Source of the DNA: Phaseolus vulgaris
Taxonomy: Eukaryota; Streptophyta; Magnoliopsida; Fabales; Fabaceae
Assembly: GCF_000499845.2 (NCBI RefSeq)
Contig: NC_023749.2
Coordinates: 15,896,698-15,960,697, forward strand
Length of the DNA stretch: 64,000 nucleotides
Direction: 5' to 3'
Part shown: piece by piece, positions 1 through 10,476 of the stretch
How the letters are laid out: every line of letters begins with the position of its first letter
How positions within the stretch are numbered: the first letter of the stretch is position 1
Position numbers and translations under genes: made by a program
The notes under the pieces: model-generated
Told to the model about the DNA's origin: nothing
The model's input: the letters and a program-made list of their open reading frames with translations, nothing else
Database searches by the model: none

Positions 1-28
1 TCTCTTTATTTTTCCTGCATAAGCAATT

Positions 29-912
29 TCAAGTAGCAAGATTTGGTCCCCTTACAAATTTGGGTCCGTTTGACTTTTCTTTGCAGTTAGAAACATCACA
101 TCCCTTTGGAATCCATTTCATAAAACCTCTTGGAACAGAATATTTTCTAATTTTACAGAACCTAACAGAGTGGCCTTTCTTCATGCAGTAAAAGCATGTA
201 ACAACCGGTTGTTTCGTCTTAACAATCGGTTGTTTCGTCTTAACAATCGGTTGTTTTTCTGATTTTCTTGAAAAACTTTTTGAAAATCTATCTTGCTTGT
301 TTTGTGGATTAAAGTTTAAACCAGCCTTTCCAAAAACACAGCTTTGAGATGCAAAGACATTCTCAAAGTTTGATTTCCCCTTTGAAAGCTTGTCCACAGT
401 TTCAACAAGATAGTGAACCTTTTTCTCAAGATTTTCACAATTTGTGCAAATGAGAGTATCACACTTGCAAGAGGCATTTTTGAAATGATTTTCCAATTTT
501 TCAAAATCACTTTTTGCTTTTTCCAGATCCTCTTTAAGTGACTTAACTCTCTTTTCAAGCCAACTGTTAAGATCTTTCAATCGGTTGTTTGAAAGAACCA
601 ATCTATTAGCTTCATCATGTGTTTCTTGAAAAGTTTCAAGCAATTCACTATAATTTTGTTCATTTAAGGAAGCACATGAACTTACCTCACTTGAGTTGCA
701 AGATTCATCATCATTTTCAGCTACCAAACATATGTTTGCTTTTTCATCTTCACTTGATGAAGAACTTGATGATGACACCTCATTTTCATCCCAAGCTATG
801 TAGGCTCTTTTTGTCTTGCCTTTCTTCTCCTTGTAACTAGTCTTTTTCTCTTTGCTCTTGTTGGGACAATCTGCCTTTATATGACCTTGCTCACCACAAC
901 CAAAACAAGTAT
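29..912 (-). pseudogene. Ty1/copia gag, C-terminal part with two zinc knuckles
   Basis: C-terminal half of a copia nucleocapsid protein, which packages element RNA in cytoplasmic particles. A serine-rich acidic stretch and a long coiled-coil-like middle separate two CX2CX4HX4C zinc knuckles: CFGCGEQGHIKADC near the start and CFYCMKKGHSVRFC near the end. The end (MKWIPKG, then GPNLAT) is typical of plant copia gag. The reading frame stops at 29-31, where related polyproteins normally continue into protease, so a frameshift or nonsense mutation is likely; the rest lies outside the window. The upstream half is at 1974-2845, separated by a solo LTR inserted within codons just before the first knuckle. 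Family identity is confident; SIRE versus Tork lineage is not resolved. Confidence 0.85.
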
Positions 913-1973
913 TGATCCGGTCGGTCATCGGTAGTCGATGACGTCAGCAACAGATAACCACGTGGACCACTCGCAGGGTGACACGTGGATCAGGTGGCAG
1001 AGAAATCAGGGAGGAGATCACCCGGTATGGTGATCGGTGGTCAGTAACCGAGTGGCCACCGACAGATCAGTTCCAAGATAAACACCTGGGGGAGAACGCG
1101 AGAAGCAATAGAGCACCGATCAGTCATCGGGTGCATGGTCATCGGGGTTTCGTGTTACACGCAGTTAAACTGGGACTGAGATTCCCAGCGAGAGCGTTAC
1201 GCATGGACCTCGCATGATCATACCTCAGAGAAAGAAGAGCTCCTCGCCGGTATAATTGTGCACGAGAGTGGCCCGAGGGAGTTAGTAAACCAGTCAGTGA
1301 TTGGTAACTTCCTCAACCCATTACGTGCATGACGTCGTGAAGGGGAAATCGCGTATGTAGAGAGCAGTGCTTGGTGAGTGTGCCTAGTCCAGCCACGCCT
1401 GGCGTTCTCCTGGGAATGTGCGATTCACCCAGATGGAAGAAACGCGCTAAGTTACTCCGCAAGGGAATAACTTAGGCGAACAAAGAGATGCGTTAGAGCC
1501 CTTCAGGTGGTGGCACGTGTACGGTTAGATGTGAGTTGCATGCCTCCACGTGTCGCTGTCTGAGAGGGGCGCGACCCAGATAAAGGTGCACTCCGTGTCG
1601 TGAAAGGTACATACAGAAAACCCAGACACCCACGACCCTGACTGTGGTACGTTTTCGTACAAAAGCATAACAGAATTCTGACACACGCAGAGAATAGCGT
1701 AACAGAATTCTGTTAGGCACAGACACAGAGGGAGATAAAAAGAGAATCAGAGAGAAATACACACACACATCATTTTTGGTTAGTGATTCTGTGATCTAAC
1801 TTGAGCGTTGGAGTGCAAACGGCCGCTAGAGGCGTCGTCTGTGTGTTTTGCAGGTTGCATTTGAAGTTCCCAGAGAAGGTTCTAAGAGCACTCTTGCAGA
1901 TAACACAGTCGCCAAAGGCGGGGCAAGGAAGCGACAAGGCAATTCCTCCACGCTTGAGTTGTCGGCAGGATCA
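913..1973. mobile_element. Solo LTR of a Tat-like Ty3/gypsy family, inserted in copia gag
   Basis: A ~1.06 kb block interrupts the copia gag frame. It starts TGATCCGG and ends GGCAGGATCA, the same end as the Tat-A/Tat-B LTRs, and carries the shared block cttgagcgttggagtgc followed by GGCCGC and a pyrimidine-rich TTTTGCAGG near its right end (about 1799-1855). No primer site, polypurine tract or coding region follows, so it looks like a solo LTR left by LTR-LTR recombination. Flanking 5-mers are AGTAT and TTTAT, only a 3/5 match, so the target-site duplication is eroded or the edges are off by a base or two. The U3 part is too diverged to place in the Tat-A family. Confidence 0.7.
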
Positions 1974-2845
1974 TTTATAGTTATTTGAATTGAATTCATT
2001 GGGTTTCTTGTTTCCATACCTATCCTTGTTGTTGTCTTTGTTGTGGTTTCTCTTTAGGAATTTGCTGAATTTTCTTGACAGCAAGCTAAGGTTTTCCTCA
2101 TCACTATCATCACTTGAATATTGCTTTCCCTTGTGTTTGGATGCTTTCAAGGCTATGCTCCTTGTGTGCTTATCTTCACTCTCTTGAACATTGAGTCTAT
2201 TCATCTCTAGCTCATGTTCCCGAAGCTTTCCAAACAAAGAAGCAACACTTAATGATGTTAGATCTTTAGATTCGGAAATAGCAGTTACCTTTGGTTGCCA
2301 TGCTCTATCAAGACATTTCAAGATCTTTATGTTCAGCTCTTCTTTGTCAAAGGTCTTGTCTAGGCTCATAAGGTGATTGATGATGTGCATAAACCTTTTT
2401 TGCACCTCAGCAATTGTTTCTCCTTTAAGCATTCTAAACATCTCATACTCTTGGATGAGAGCATGCTTTCTAGCTCTTTTCACCTCATTTATTCCTTCAT
2501 GAGTGACTTCCAAAGTGTCCCACATTTCTTTTGATGATTTGCACTGTGAGACCCTGAAAAACTCATCAGAATTTAAAGCAGAGGTTATAATATTTTTGGC
2601 AATGCAATCGAATTTGGCCTTTTTTCTTTCTGCATCAGTCCATTGAGACCATGGCTTCTCAATGACAGATCCATCTTTTTCAAACTTTGGGATAAAAGGA
2701 CCATTTTCGATTGCATCCCAAATTCCTTTGTCAAGAGATTCCATAAATATTTTCATTCTTACTTTCCAAAACTGGTAGTTCAAACCACAGAACAAAGGTG
2801 GTCTGTTAATTGAAGCACCTCCCCAAACGGTAGTTTATCAGCCAT
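1974..2845 (-). pseudogene. Ty1/copia gag, N-terminal part (UBN2-type capsid domain)
   Basis: N-terminal half of the same copia gag. It begins at the ATG at 2845 (MADKLPFG), then loses one G in a G run at about 2824, so the frame recovers only around 2795. The rest is a recognisable gag/UBN2 capsid region: FWKVRMKIFMES, then W..WTDAERKKA, then DALNS-like and MWDTLEVTHEG motifs, ending in a basic KFLKRNHNKDNN tail. It then breaks at the solo LTR. It is broken by the frameshift and by the insertion, so no functional gag is expected. Confidence 0.85.
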
Positions 2846-2890
2846 TTAAAAAGATTTTTAGGATCAACTTGAATAACTTTCAAGAACCAA

Positions 2891-2904
2891 GCTCTTGATG
2901 CCAA
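2891..2904 (-). other. Copia primer binding site, initiator tRNA-Met type
   Basis: On the minus strand, TTGGCATCAAGAGC directly follows an LTR end reading CTAACA. This matches the usual plant copia site TGGTATCAAGAGC with one change (T to C). It fixes the copia orientation as minus and the start of its 5' LTR at 2906. Confidence 0.75.
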
Positions 2905-2905
2905 T

Positions 2906-2955
2906 TGTTAGAAAAGATGGCTTTAAACTAGAGGGGGGGGAGTGAATTGTTCTAG
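2906..2955 (-). repeat. Copia 5' LTR, U5 end fragment
   Basis: Starts tgttagaaaagatgg and includes a G-rich run before sequence with homology to another LTR family takes over around 2950-2956. I could not find the continuation of this LTR with confidence; 42726-42776 is the candidate place. Confidence 0.5.
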
Positions 2956-3083
2956 TACCAGTAGGGGGTAACCTGACTCGTGAAGTACCCACGCCCAGGG
3001 GAGAACCACATGCATGGTACGAGAGAAAGTTAGATACACTCCCAGGGCGAGAGACTAGAGGCTGGGGCACATGAGTTGACACC
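2956..3083. repeat. Left part of an old LTR related to the Tat-C LTR
   Basis: The stretch gtaacctgactcgtgaagta matches the reverse complement of the Tat-C LTR (near 48608-48632), and the piece ends ...atgagttgacacc. The right part resumes at 42036 with gcacccagaaagtcaccc, matching the next bases of the same LTR. Tat-A therefore landed inside this LTR. The left edge is blurred. Confidence 0.7.
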
Positions 3084-4030
3084 TGTACCGACCAGGTAGT
3101 CGGGAGTGATGACGTGGCAGCAAGAGATAAAATAGGCATGTTGAGCGGAACACTTGGCTGGCAGAAGGGAAGGAAGTCGGGAAACTCGTGTAGTCGCCAA
3201 TCGTTAAGTTGGCGTGCTCCGATCTCCAGCATATCTAAACCGGCGGTCACCAGATTTGTGTCGTAGTCACCGGATGTGAACCCAGGCGACCAAGTGATCA
3301 GAGATCGCCGAAAGGAGGACATCGCCGAAAGATCAGGAAAGCTTGTTCAAGGCTTTCAAGGGGCACGAGTACGAAGGATGAAGTTATTAGAAGATCATTC
3401 CCTAGCCAGAGGTTGAGGCCAGGGAACAGTTTGTCAGAACATGTACTGTGAAGCAAGTGAAGCAGATCATGATGGCAGCCGGCGAGGCCACAGGGAAGGT
3501 GTGCATGGTGACACCCGTACTCGCCACACAGAAGAGATCGCGCTCCAAGGCAGCTATACACCGAGTTACTCCTTGCATGAGTAACTTAGTCGAACAGCCT
3601 GAAGAGTAAGAGGTGACGCTCAAGCAGAGGACGCTCCAGATGGTGACACGTGTACAGCTGGATGCGAGACACGTGTTCAGATGTGTAACCGTCAGGAGAG
3701 AGAAAGTGCACAGGTATATAAGAGATTCTAACGAACTTCTGAGGTACGCGCGTTTAGAATACTTCTTTACGCTTGGAGAATACTTGAGTGACTGAGAGAG
3801 TTTTTGCACGGTTCCTTGAGTTCTTAGTTTCTCTCTTAGAGTTTTGGTGGTTCCGTCACTGACTTGAGCGTCGGAGCGCGACCGGCCGCAGCGGCGCCAC
3901 TCTGTCTTTTGCAGGTTCTTGAGGTGAATCAAGGTGCGAAGGACGGAAGCTAGCGTGGTGCAAAGCCGATCCAGAGGAAGATACCTTTGACGAGGCGAGG
4001 CTCTTGCGTTCTGGTCAACAGGCAGGATCA
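3084..4030 (+). repeat. Tat-A 5' LTR
   Basis: 947 bp, TG...CA. It contains a TATA box (3715-3722), the conserved block cttgagcgtcggagcgcgac (about 3864) with GGCCGC just after, and a pyrimidine tract ending TTTTGCAGG near 3914. It exceeds the 3' LTR by 26 bp in two small indels near 3310 and 3456. Confidence 0.93.
3715..3722 (+). promoter_or_regulatory. TATA box of Tat-A 5' LTR
   Basis: TATATAAG about 150 bp before the GC-rich U5 block. The same box is at 41720-41727 in the 3' LTR and, on the minus strand, at 9297-9304 and 17016-17023 in the Tat-B LTRs, so the family keeps it in place. Confidence 0.75.
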
Positions 4031-4051
4031 TCAGGCGCCCACCGTGGGGCC
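4031..4051 (+). other. Tat-A primer binding site region
   Basis: Directly after the 5' LTR end the sequence reads tcaggcgcccaccgtggggc. The GGCGCCCACCGTGGGGCC core is identical in Tat-B (minus strand, 16696-16716) and Tat-C (60999-61017). I do not assign the tRNA species. Confidence 0.75.
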
Positions 4052-4066
4052 GTGTAAAACCTGTTC

Positions 4067-4776
4067 TGATGGCATTTCATGAAGGTCTTCTTGAATCATG
4101 TAAGAAAAAGTGGTGCGGAAGCTATGAAGGTGTGTGAGCAAGATCCTCCTAAGAGTGGTGTTGATCTTGAAGGTGCATGATGGGTATGAAGCTAGGGAGG
4201 TTCGGCCAACCCAAGGAGAGGTGAAGGAGATGAAGTTTAGAGCCTAGAATTATAGGGAGAAGCAAAGCTTGGCACAAAATGGCAGCATAACTTTACTCAC
4301 AATAAACTTGCAAATACAAGGTGTAGGCCTCCCTATTTATAAGCTACTTGGCCGTAAGTTTTAAGCTAATGCCTAATGAAATGAAAACCAAATTAAATGC
4401 ACTTCACAAAGCCATGTGCCATGTGCTCATGACCGGCCAAACCTAGAGAGTTTCTAGAATGTTTCACTCAACTATGCTTTCTACACTACTCTAATTACTA
4501 AGCACCCCTAATGGGCCTTTATGCAACATGTACAAAGCTTTCTCTCTTCCATCCGTGGCTTCATTCAATTGGGCTTGAATATGCTTAGCCATTGACCTTG
4601 TGATAGGTCCTAGACGGTCTAGGTCTCCTCCTAGACGCTCCATGGGTAGCCTTTCCTCTTCACGTCCTAGACGCTCCATCCTTCTAGCTAGACGCTCATC
4701 ATGGTCTAGACGCTCTTCATGGTCTAGTGTTGGGCTTTGGCTTTCATGGTTAGATGTGCTTGGCCCTCTTCCATCA
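4067..4776 (-). repeat. Crm-1 3' LTR
   Basis: 710 bp. Its U3 (right end, about 4600-4760) is crowded with copies of CTAGACGCTC (reverse complement GAGCGTCTAG), which also lie in the terminal pol frame. A TATA-like TATAAATA on the minus strand sits near 4334-4341. The polypurine tract TCCAAGGGGGAGGGGA adjoins its start at 4777-4792. Confidence 0.93.
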
Positions 4777-5070
4777 TCCCCTCCCCCTTGGAAAGGATTT
4801 GTCCTCAAATCCAGCTCGTCATCGTCATTGGTACCTACAAATGGAGAAAGGTCAATTACATTAAAAGTGTCATGTACTCCATATTCAAGAGGTAGGTCCA
4901 ATTTATATGCATTGTTATTGACTCGCTTGAGGACTTGAAAGGGTCCATCACCTCGGGGACTTAGTTTGGACTTCCTTTGAGTTGGAAATCTATCTTTGCG
5001 AAGGTGAAGCCAAACTAAGTCTCCTTCCTCAAAATTATTTCTCTCTTCCCTTTATTGTTGTATTTTGTGT
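4491..5070 (-). pseudogene. Crm-1 pol C-terminal tail, extending into the 3' LTR
   Basis: Continuation of the integrase C-terminus after a small frameshift near 5020-5040. It contains a GPF-type stretch (SPRGDGPFQVLKRV), then HDTFNVIDLSPFVG and DLRTNPFQGGGDD at the LTR border. Inside the LTR the same frame reads ERLDHDERL-type repeats encoded by the GAGCGTCTAG arrays, and ends with GPITRSMAKHIQAQL and GREKALYML before a stop at 4491. A pol frame that ends within the 3' LTR is known for CRM chromoviruses. No classical chromodomain is visible. Confidence 0.75.
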
Positions 5071-6643
5071 ACTTCTCATTTTGGTTTTGTATTTGGAGTT
5101 TAATCTTCTCGTGCATTTTCTTTACAAAGTCAGCTTTGATTACTCCTTCCTTATGCACAAAATCTTGTGGATTAGGAAGAGGTATCAAATCCATGGGTGT
5201 GAGAGGATTAAAACCATATACTACTTCAAAAGGAGAAGCATTAGTAGTCTTGTGAACCACTCGATTGTAAGCAAATTCAATGTGGGAAAGATACTCATCC
5301 CAAGATTTGTGGCTGCCCTTCATGATAGCCCTAAGCATAGTTCCAAGAGATCTATTGACTACTTCGGTTTGCCCATCCGTTTGAGGATGACAAGAAGTTG
5401 AAAATTGTAGTCTTGTTCCAAGTTTACCCCAAAGAGTTTTCCAAAAGTGGCTTATAAACTTGGGATCTCTATCGGACACTATACTTATAGGGAGACCATG
5501 GAGTCTCACCACTTCTCTAAAGAAGAGTTTAGAAATATTTTGAGCATCATCTACTTTGTGGCATGGAATAAAATGGGACATTTTGCTAAAACGGTCCACT
5601 ACCACAAAGATAGAGTCATGGCCTCTTGCAGTCCTAGAAAGTCCTAAAATGAAATCCATGCTAATGTCTTCCCAAGGAGCATTTGCAATCGGCAAAGGGG
5701 TGTAGATTCCATGCGGCATTGTTCTAGACTTTGCTTTTAAACATGAGATGCATCTAGAACAATGTCGTTGGACATCTTTCCTCATGTGTGGCCAACAAAA
5801 TTTTGCTTTTAAAAGATCTAGAGTCTTATCAACTCCAAAATGGCCCATGAGTCCCCCCTCATGTGATTCTTTGACAAGGAGTTTCCTATGTGTTCCTTGG
5901 GGAATGCAAAGTTTTCCCTCTTTAAAAAGATATCCCTCGGACACATAGTAACCTCCTTGCGCTCTATGTAGACATTGGGCATAGATGGATGAGAGTTCTT
6001 GATCTTCTTGGTAAAGCTCTCTTATGTGGTCAAATCCAAGAATTTGGGCACCCAATTTTGAAAAGAGTGTATGCCGTCTTGAAAGAGCATCGGCCACTAT
6101 ATTGGTGCTTCCTTTCTTGTATTTGATTACATAAGGAAATTGTTCAAGAAATTCCATCCATTTAGCATGTCTCTTGTTGAGCTTGTGTTGGCCCTTTAAA
6201 TATTTTAAAGACTCGTGATCACTATGGATGACAAATTCTTTGGACACAAGGTAGTGTTCCCAAGTCTTTAGGGCTCGCACAAGAGCATAGAGCTGTTTGT
6301 CATAGGTGGGGTAGTTGAGGGTGGCACCATGGAGTTTTTCACTAAAATAAGCAATGGGGTGTCCACCTTGCAACAAAACCGCACCTATGCCTACCCCCGA
6401 TGCATCACACTCTATCTCAAAAGTTTTGGAAAAATTTGGGAGAGATAGAATGGGTGCATTGGTGAGTTGAGCTTTTAGCCTTTGAAAGGCTTGCTCATGC
6501 TTTTCATTCCAACAAAATGCAACATCTTTTTTAACAAGTTCATTCAATGGAGAAGCTAGACTAGAAAAATTAGGCACAAACCTTCTATAGAAGCTAGCTA
6601 ACCCATGAAAACTTCTTACATCACTTACATTTTGTGGAGTTGG
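5015..6643 (-). pseudogene. Crm-1 RNase H and integrase
   Basis: Open frame of about 520 codons from 6577, with related sequence back to 6643. The order is the end of the RT connection region ([13 protein letters not shown]), RNase H ([16 protein letters not shown], then the E in [10 protein letters not shown], then [12 protein letters not shown]), integrase HHCC finger ([14 protein letters not shown] ... HCSRCISC), then the catalytic core with D (SMDFILGL), D (SDRDPKF) and E (DGQTEVVNR). The domains look complete in themselves, but RT is absent upstream and the frame shifts near 5030, so this copy cannot be autonomous. Confidence 0.85.
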
Positions 6644-8028
6644 CCACTTGCTTGTCTACATGTAGTTCCCCATTTTCATTAAGCTATCGAAGTTTATAAG
6701 GTTTTGGGTGAGGAACTACTTGTAGCTTAAGCTTCTCCACCATCCTAGCGCTACAACAATTGCAACTAGATCCACTATCCACAATGAGAGAACATATGTT
6801 TTCTAAAACATTGCATCTTGTATGAAATATGTTCTCTCTTTGTGTTTCAATGGATGTGCTAGGGTGATTGTTGAGGGTTCTCCTAATCATAAGCAATTCT
6901 CCCTCTAGTGGAGCTACCCTCTCATCCTCTCCCCCCTCTTCTCTCTCACTAGGCTCATCCTCGCCACTAGTGTACTCGTCTACACCCTTAAGAAACAAAG
7001 TCCTTTGGTTTGGACATTGTGCTTGCACATGCCCTCTACCATAGCACTTGAAACACTTGACATCTCTAGCTCGGATGGGTGGGGTGGAGGTTTCTTTGGT
7101 AAAAGGTTTGGTAGGTTCTTTTGGTTTTTCTTTGGATGTACTACCCTCCCTTCTAAACTCTTTCTTGGGATAAAAGTTAGAGTAAGGGCTCACCTTTTCA
7201 CTTGATGTTTTGCGTAAAATTTGTTGCTCAACTTTAATGCAAAGTTGAACCAAATCATTCAAGTCTTGATAAGGTAAGAGCTCCACTCTATCTCTTATCT
7301 CAAGTGATAGGCCACTAAGGAACCTAGCTATTGTGGTATCCTCCTCTTCTCTAATGGAGGCTCTCATCATGTAGAGCTCCATTTTTTGTCTATACTCTTC
7401 CACACTCATGTTTTTTTGTTGGAGTCTTTGGAGCTTGTCCATCAACTCCCTATGGTAGTAGGAAGGTATGTGTCGGCGTCTTAGGGCTCCCCTAAGGTCA
7501 TTCCAATATGTAATGGGAGGTTCCCTATGAAGACGCCTTTCTCTTTCGAGAGAGGTCCACCAATACATGGCGTTCCCTTGGAAGCTAAGGGCAGCTAAGG
7601 GTACTTTACGTTCCTCACTTACCCTATGGCAAGCAAAGAGTTGTTCTACCTTCATCTCCCAATCTAGATAGATTTCTACATTTTCCTTTCCATGAAAATG
7701 AGGTAGGTCTACTCTAGTTTCCCTTGGCACCTCTTGCTCCCTTTGCCTATTTCCTTCTAGGGGGTGGTTGGTAGTAGTCATTAATTCTAAGGCTTCCCTC
7801 CCCTAGAGACTCATTACTCCTAGATGCATGAGTATGAGTTTTTTTTTTTTTTTTTTGTGATTTTTGTGATTTCTCTTCTTGAGCTTTAGCCATCTCATTG
7901 ATTTTGTTCTCATTCTCCAATTGTCTAAAAGAAATCAATTGTACCGCTTGTGATACTTCTTTCAAAAGAGTTTTCAAAGATTTAACTTCACTTTCAATAG
8001 ACTTTGGAGAGTGAGAAGAAGAAGACAT
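6644..8028 (-). pseudogene. Crm-1 gag and protease
   Basis: Starts at the ATG at 8028 (MSSSSHSPKSIE). An A-rich Lys tract is in frame here, unlike in Crm-3 and Crm-4. The frame breaks near 7770 by an inserted base (after QPPPRR), then runs open from about 7765 to 6684. The order is gag capsid (LPHFHGKENVEIYLDWEMKV, then NAMYWWTSLERER), CCHC knuckle (CFKCYGRGHVQAQC) and protease active site (LIVDSGSSCNCC, with D-S-G). It ends at HVDKQV, where the RT deletion begins. The gag resembles CRM/Reina chromoviruses. Confidence 0.85.
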
Positions 8029-8997
8029 GGCTAAAACTTTGTGTATATAGGTGTTTGACCTTGAGAAAGTTTAGGAAAGTTAAAGAAGGTAGTTTTCCAG
8101 GTAAGGGAGGTGAGTCACAAAGGACTACTTAAGTACCAAGCCTTTTCCTTGCCAAAAACTATCCCCCAATGCCTTTACACAAAACTTTCTCTTAGTAAAG
8201 CACTTAGAACACAAGTAAGTTGAGAAAACAAAACTTGTTTTTCAATGCAAGAAAACAATGTATGCTAACTAATTTAACAAAGCTAGTCGGTTTAACACAA
8301 AATAAGCATGCAAAGCGTCACTACTAAGCAAAAAGAAAGACAATCACTAACAATTAACAATTGCTAATTAAGAATTCTATACTAGTCGGCCCTAGGTGAG
8401 GCTTCTTGGACACTTTGAGCCCTTGAAGACACACTCACCGTCTAAAACGTAATTAAGAGGTAATTAACAAAAATTAAGTTGTAAGGAAATTAAGAAAAAC
8501 TCCCTTTGTTGATCCTCTTTTTGCTAAGTGCACTTCCTTTTTGTCTTTGCTTGTTAGCCCTCCAAATGTGTGTAGTGTTTTGAGAAAGTTTGCTTCGGCT
8601 TTGTCTTTGTCTTCCCCTTAGAATGAAGGTCTTGATTCTCCAATTTCCAGCACCTATCAAAGGACTAAACCTTAACCAAGTCAAGTTTCATTCACATAAG
8701 CACCAAAGGAGAATAAATTCCAGAATCCAAATTAGAGGTCAAAGAACAAAAGCAAGAAACAATTTAATTGAATAAAACAGTACCACCAAAAGGACTTAGA
8801 TTATGACAACTAGAAAGAGGTTCAAGAAATATTAAGCAAGCAAATAAAAGGTACCAAAATAAAGGTAGGCACACAAAAGAATCCTAAGAATAGCACTAGA
8901 ATTAGATGACCAAATAAAAAAAACAGCACCACTGGAAAATGTTGTGGGCCAGAAACGTGTTTTTCCCCAATTTATGCTGAGCTGTGTTTTTAAGATA
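8029..8997 (-). other. Crm-1 leader, gag-proximal part
   Basis: Untranslated leader between the Tat-B insertion and gag. It is A/T-rich, with no ORF of note, and matches the leader of Crm-3 (about 32495-33465) and Crm-4 (about 45395-46368) along its length. It includes a 12-base stretch gacggtgagtgt (minus strand), a possible splice donor shared by all three copies; that role is only a guess. Confidence 0.75.
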
Positions 8998-9882
8998 TGA
9001 TCCTGCCTGTTGACCAAAACGCTGGAGCTTTGCCTCGTCAAACTTGGATCGACGTATGCGCTGTGTTTGCCTCCGTCCTTCACCGCGATCCACCTCAAGA
9101 ACCTGCAAAAGACGAAATGGCGCCGCTGCGGCCGATCACGCTCCGACGCCCAAGTCAGCGACTGAACCACCAATTACTTAAGAGTAAAACTCAAGAACTC
9201 TAAGGAACCGTGACCAGTTCTCTCTCAGTGTACTCAAGACTTGCAAGCGTAAAGAAACAATCTGAACGTGCGTACCTCAGAAGTTCGTTGGAAACTCTTA
9301 TATACCTGGGCACTTTCTCTCTCCTGGCAGTTACACATCTGGACACGTGGCTCGCATCCAGCTGTACGCGTGCCATCATCTGGAGCATCCTTGACTTGGG
9401 CGCTACTTCTGACTCTTCTTTGGCTAAGTTACTTATGCATGGTATACTCAGTGCATAGTTGCCTTAGAGCGTGATCTCTTCTGGGTGGCGAGTTCGGGCG
9501 CCTTCGTACACACCTTCCATGTGGTCTCGCCGGACGCCTTCATGATCTGCCCTACCTGTTTCACTGTACATGTTCAAGCAAGCTGTCCCCCGACCTCCTC
9601 CTCTGGCCAGCTGGGAAATGCTTATCTGCCTTCATCTTCGGCGATGTCCTTGCTTCGGCGATCTCTAATCACTTGGTCGCCTGGGTTCACATCTGGCGAC
9701 TTCATCTTCAACTCGGTGACCGCCGGTTTAGGTATGATGGAGATCGGAGCACGCCAACTTAATAACTGGCGACTACACGAGCCCCCTGACTTCCTTCCCT
9801 TCCGCCAGCTAGGTGTCCCATCCATCACGCCTATACAATAGCTTGATGCCACGTCATTACTTCCGACTACCAGGGCGGTACA
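8998..9882 (-). repeat. Tat-B 3' LTR
   Basis: 885 bp. On the minus strand it begins TGTACCGCCCTGG and ends GGCAGGATCA. TATA box at 9297-9304 (minus). The polypurine tract lies next to it at about 9886-9897 (minus strand ACTGGGGGGCTTG). Confidence 0.93.
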
Positions 9883-10476
9883 CAAGCCCCCCAGTCTTAA
9901 GCGAAGACTTGTCCAGCGAAAAGACTGAAGGAGTCACGTCACTACCGATCTACGTGGCGCTGGCGCAGAATTCCAAACGTTTGTACTTTCTGCTTTCCTG
10001 ACGCTCCACCAAACACTCTTCTAATCGCTCGACACGTGGCTTCATCAACGGTTGCCTTTAGTTGTCGTTTGCGCTTCCAAAAACCATTTGAAAAACCTTT
10101 AAACCCATTTCACTTCTACTGTTCCATCACCTCTTTGCTTTCTCAAGCGCTCTGAGTTTCTTCTGCGAAAACCCACGACGCTCTTCAACCTTCTGGATTC
10201 TCAACTTCCTTCATCGTTCTTCTGATCATAGAAAGGTACTCCCTTTACTTCTTCTGCTGAGTTTTCCTCCATTTTAACCGATTCGCATCATCCATTAACT
10301 GTCTGGTGCATACGCTGTGGGCTGTTTCTTCTGTTTCTCCCTTCTCGTAACTTAGGGCTTCGTCTCCATTACAACGAACCTTCGTTCGTTCGTTTTTTCA
10401 TCCTTCTTTCACGATCGAGTCAGCCTCTGCGAACGCTGCTCACCTTTCCCTTTCTTTTTCCTTTGCAGTTTCCGCG
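9883..10476 (+). promoter_or_regulatory. Upstream region and 5'UTR of the Tat-B antisense gene, with predicted 5'UTR intron
   Basis: No ORF here. It starts with the element's polypurine tract and leads to the ATG at 10477. A donor (GAAAG|GTACTCC at 10236) and an acceptor (TTTTCCTTTGCAG, ending 10468) predict a 233-bp intron in the 5'UTR. Equivalent donor and acceptor positions exist in Tat-A (40766 to 40528, minus) and Tat-C (49480-49707), which supports the prediction. An AT-rich cctttaaaccc near 10097-10107 is the only TATA-like candidate and is weak. Confidence 0.6.

Noticed and set aside
5447..5948. Plus-strand ORFs opposite the Crm integrase (also at 36773-37274 minus)
   Set aside because: They recur only because integrase is conserved on the other strand.
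7835..7860. Long T run as evidence of a 3' poly(A) retrocopy
   Set aside because: It is the A-rich Lys tract of gag within Crm-1 on the minus strand, not a tail, and has no flanking duplication.
9485..9885. Overlapping ORFs on both strands of the Tat LTRs as small genes
   Set aside because: They are GC-rich LTR sequence, differ between LTR copies, and do not carry over to other families.
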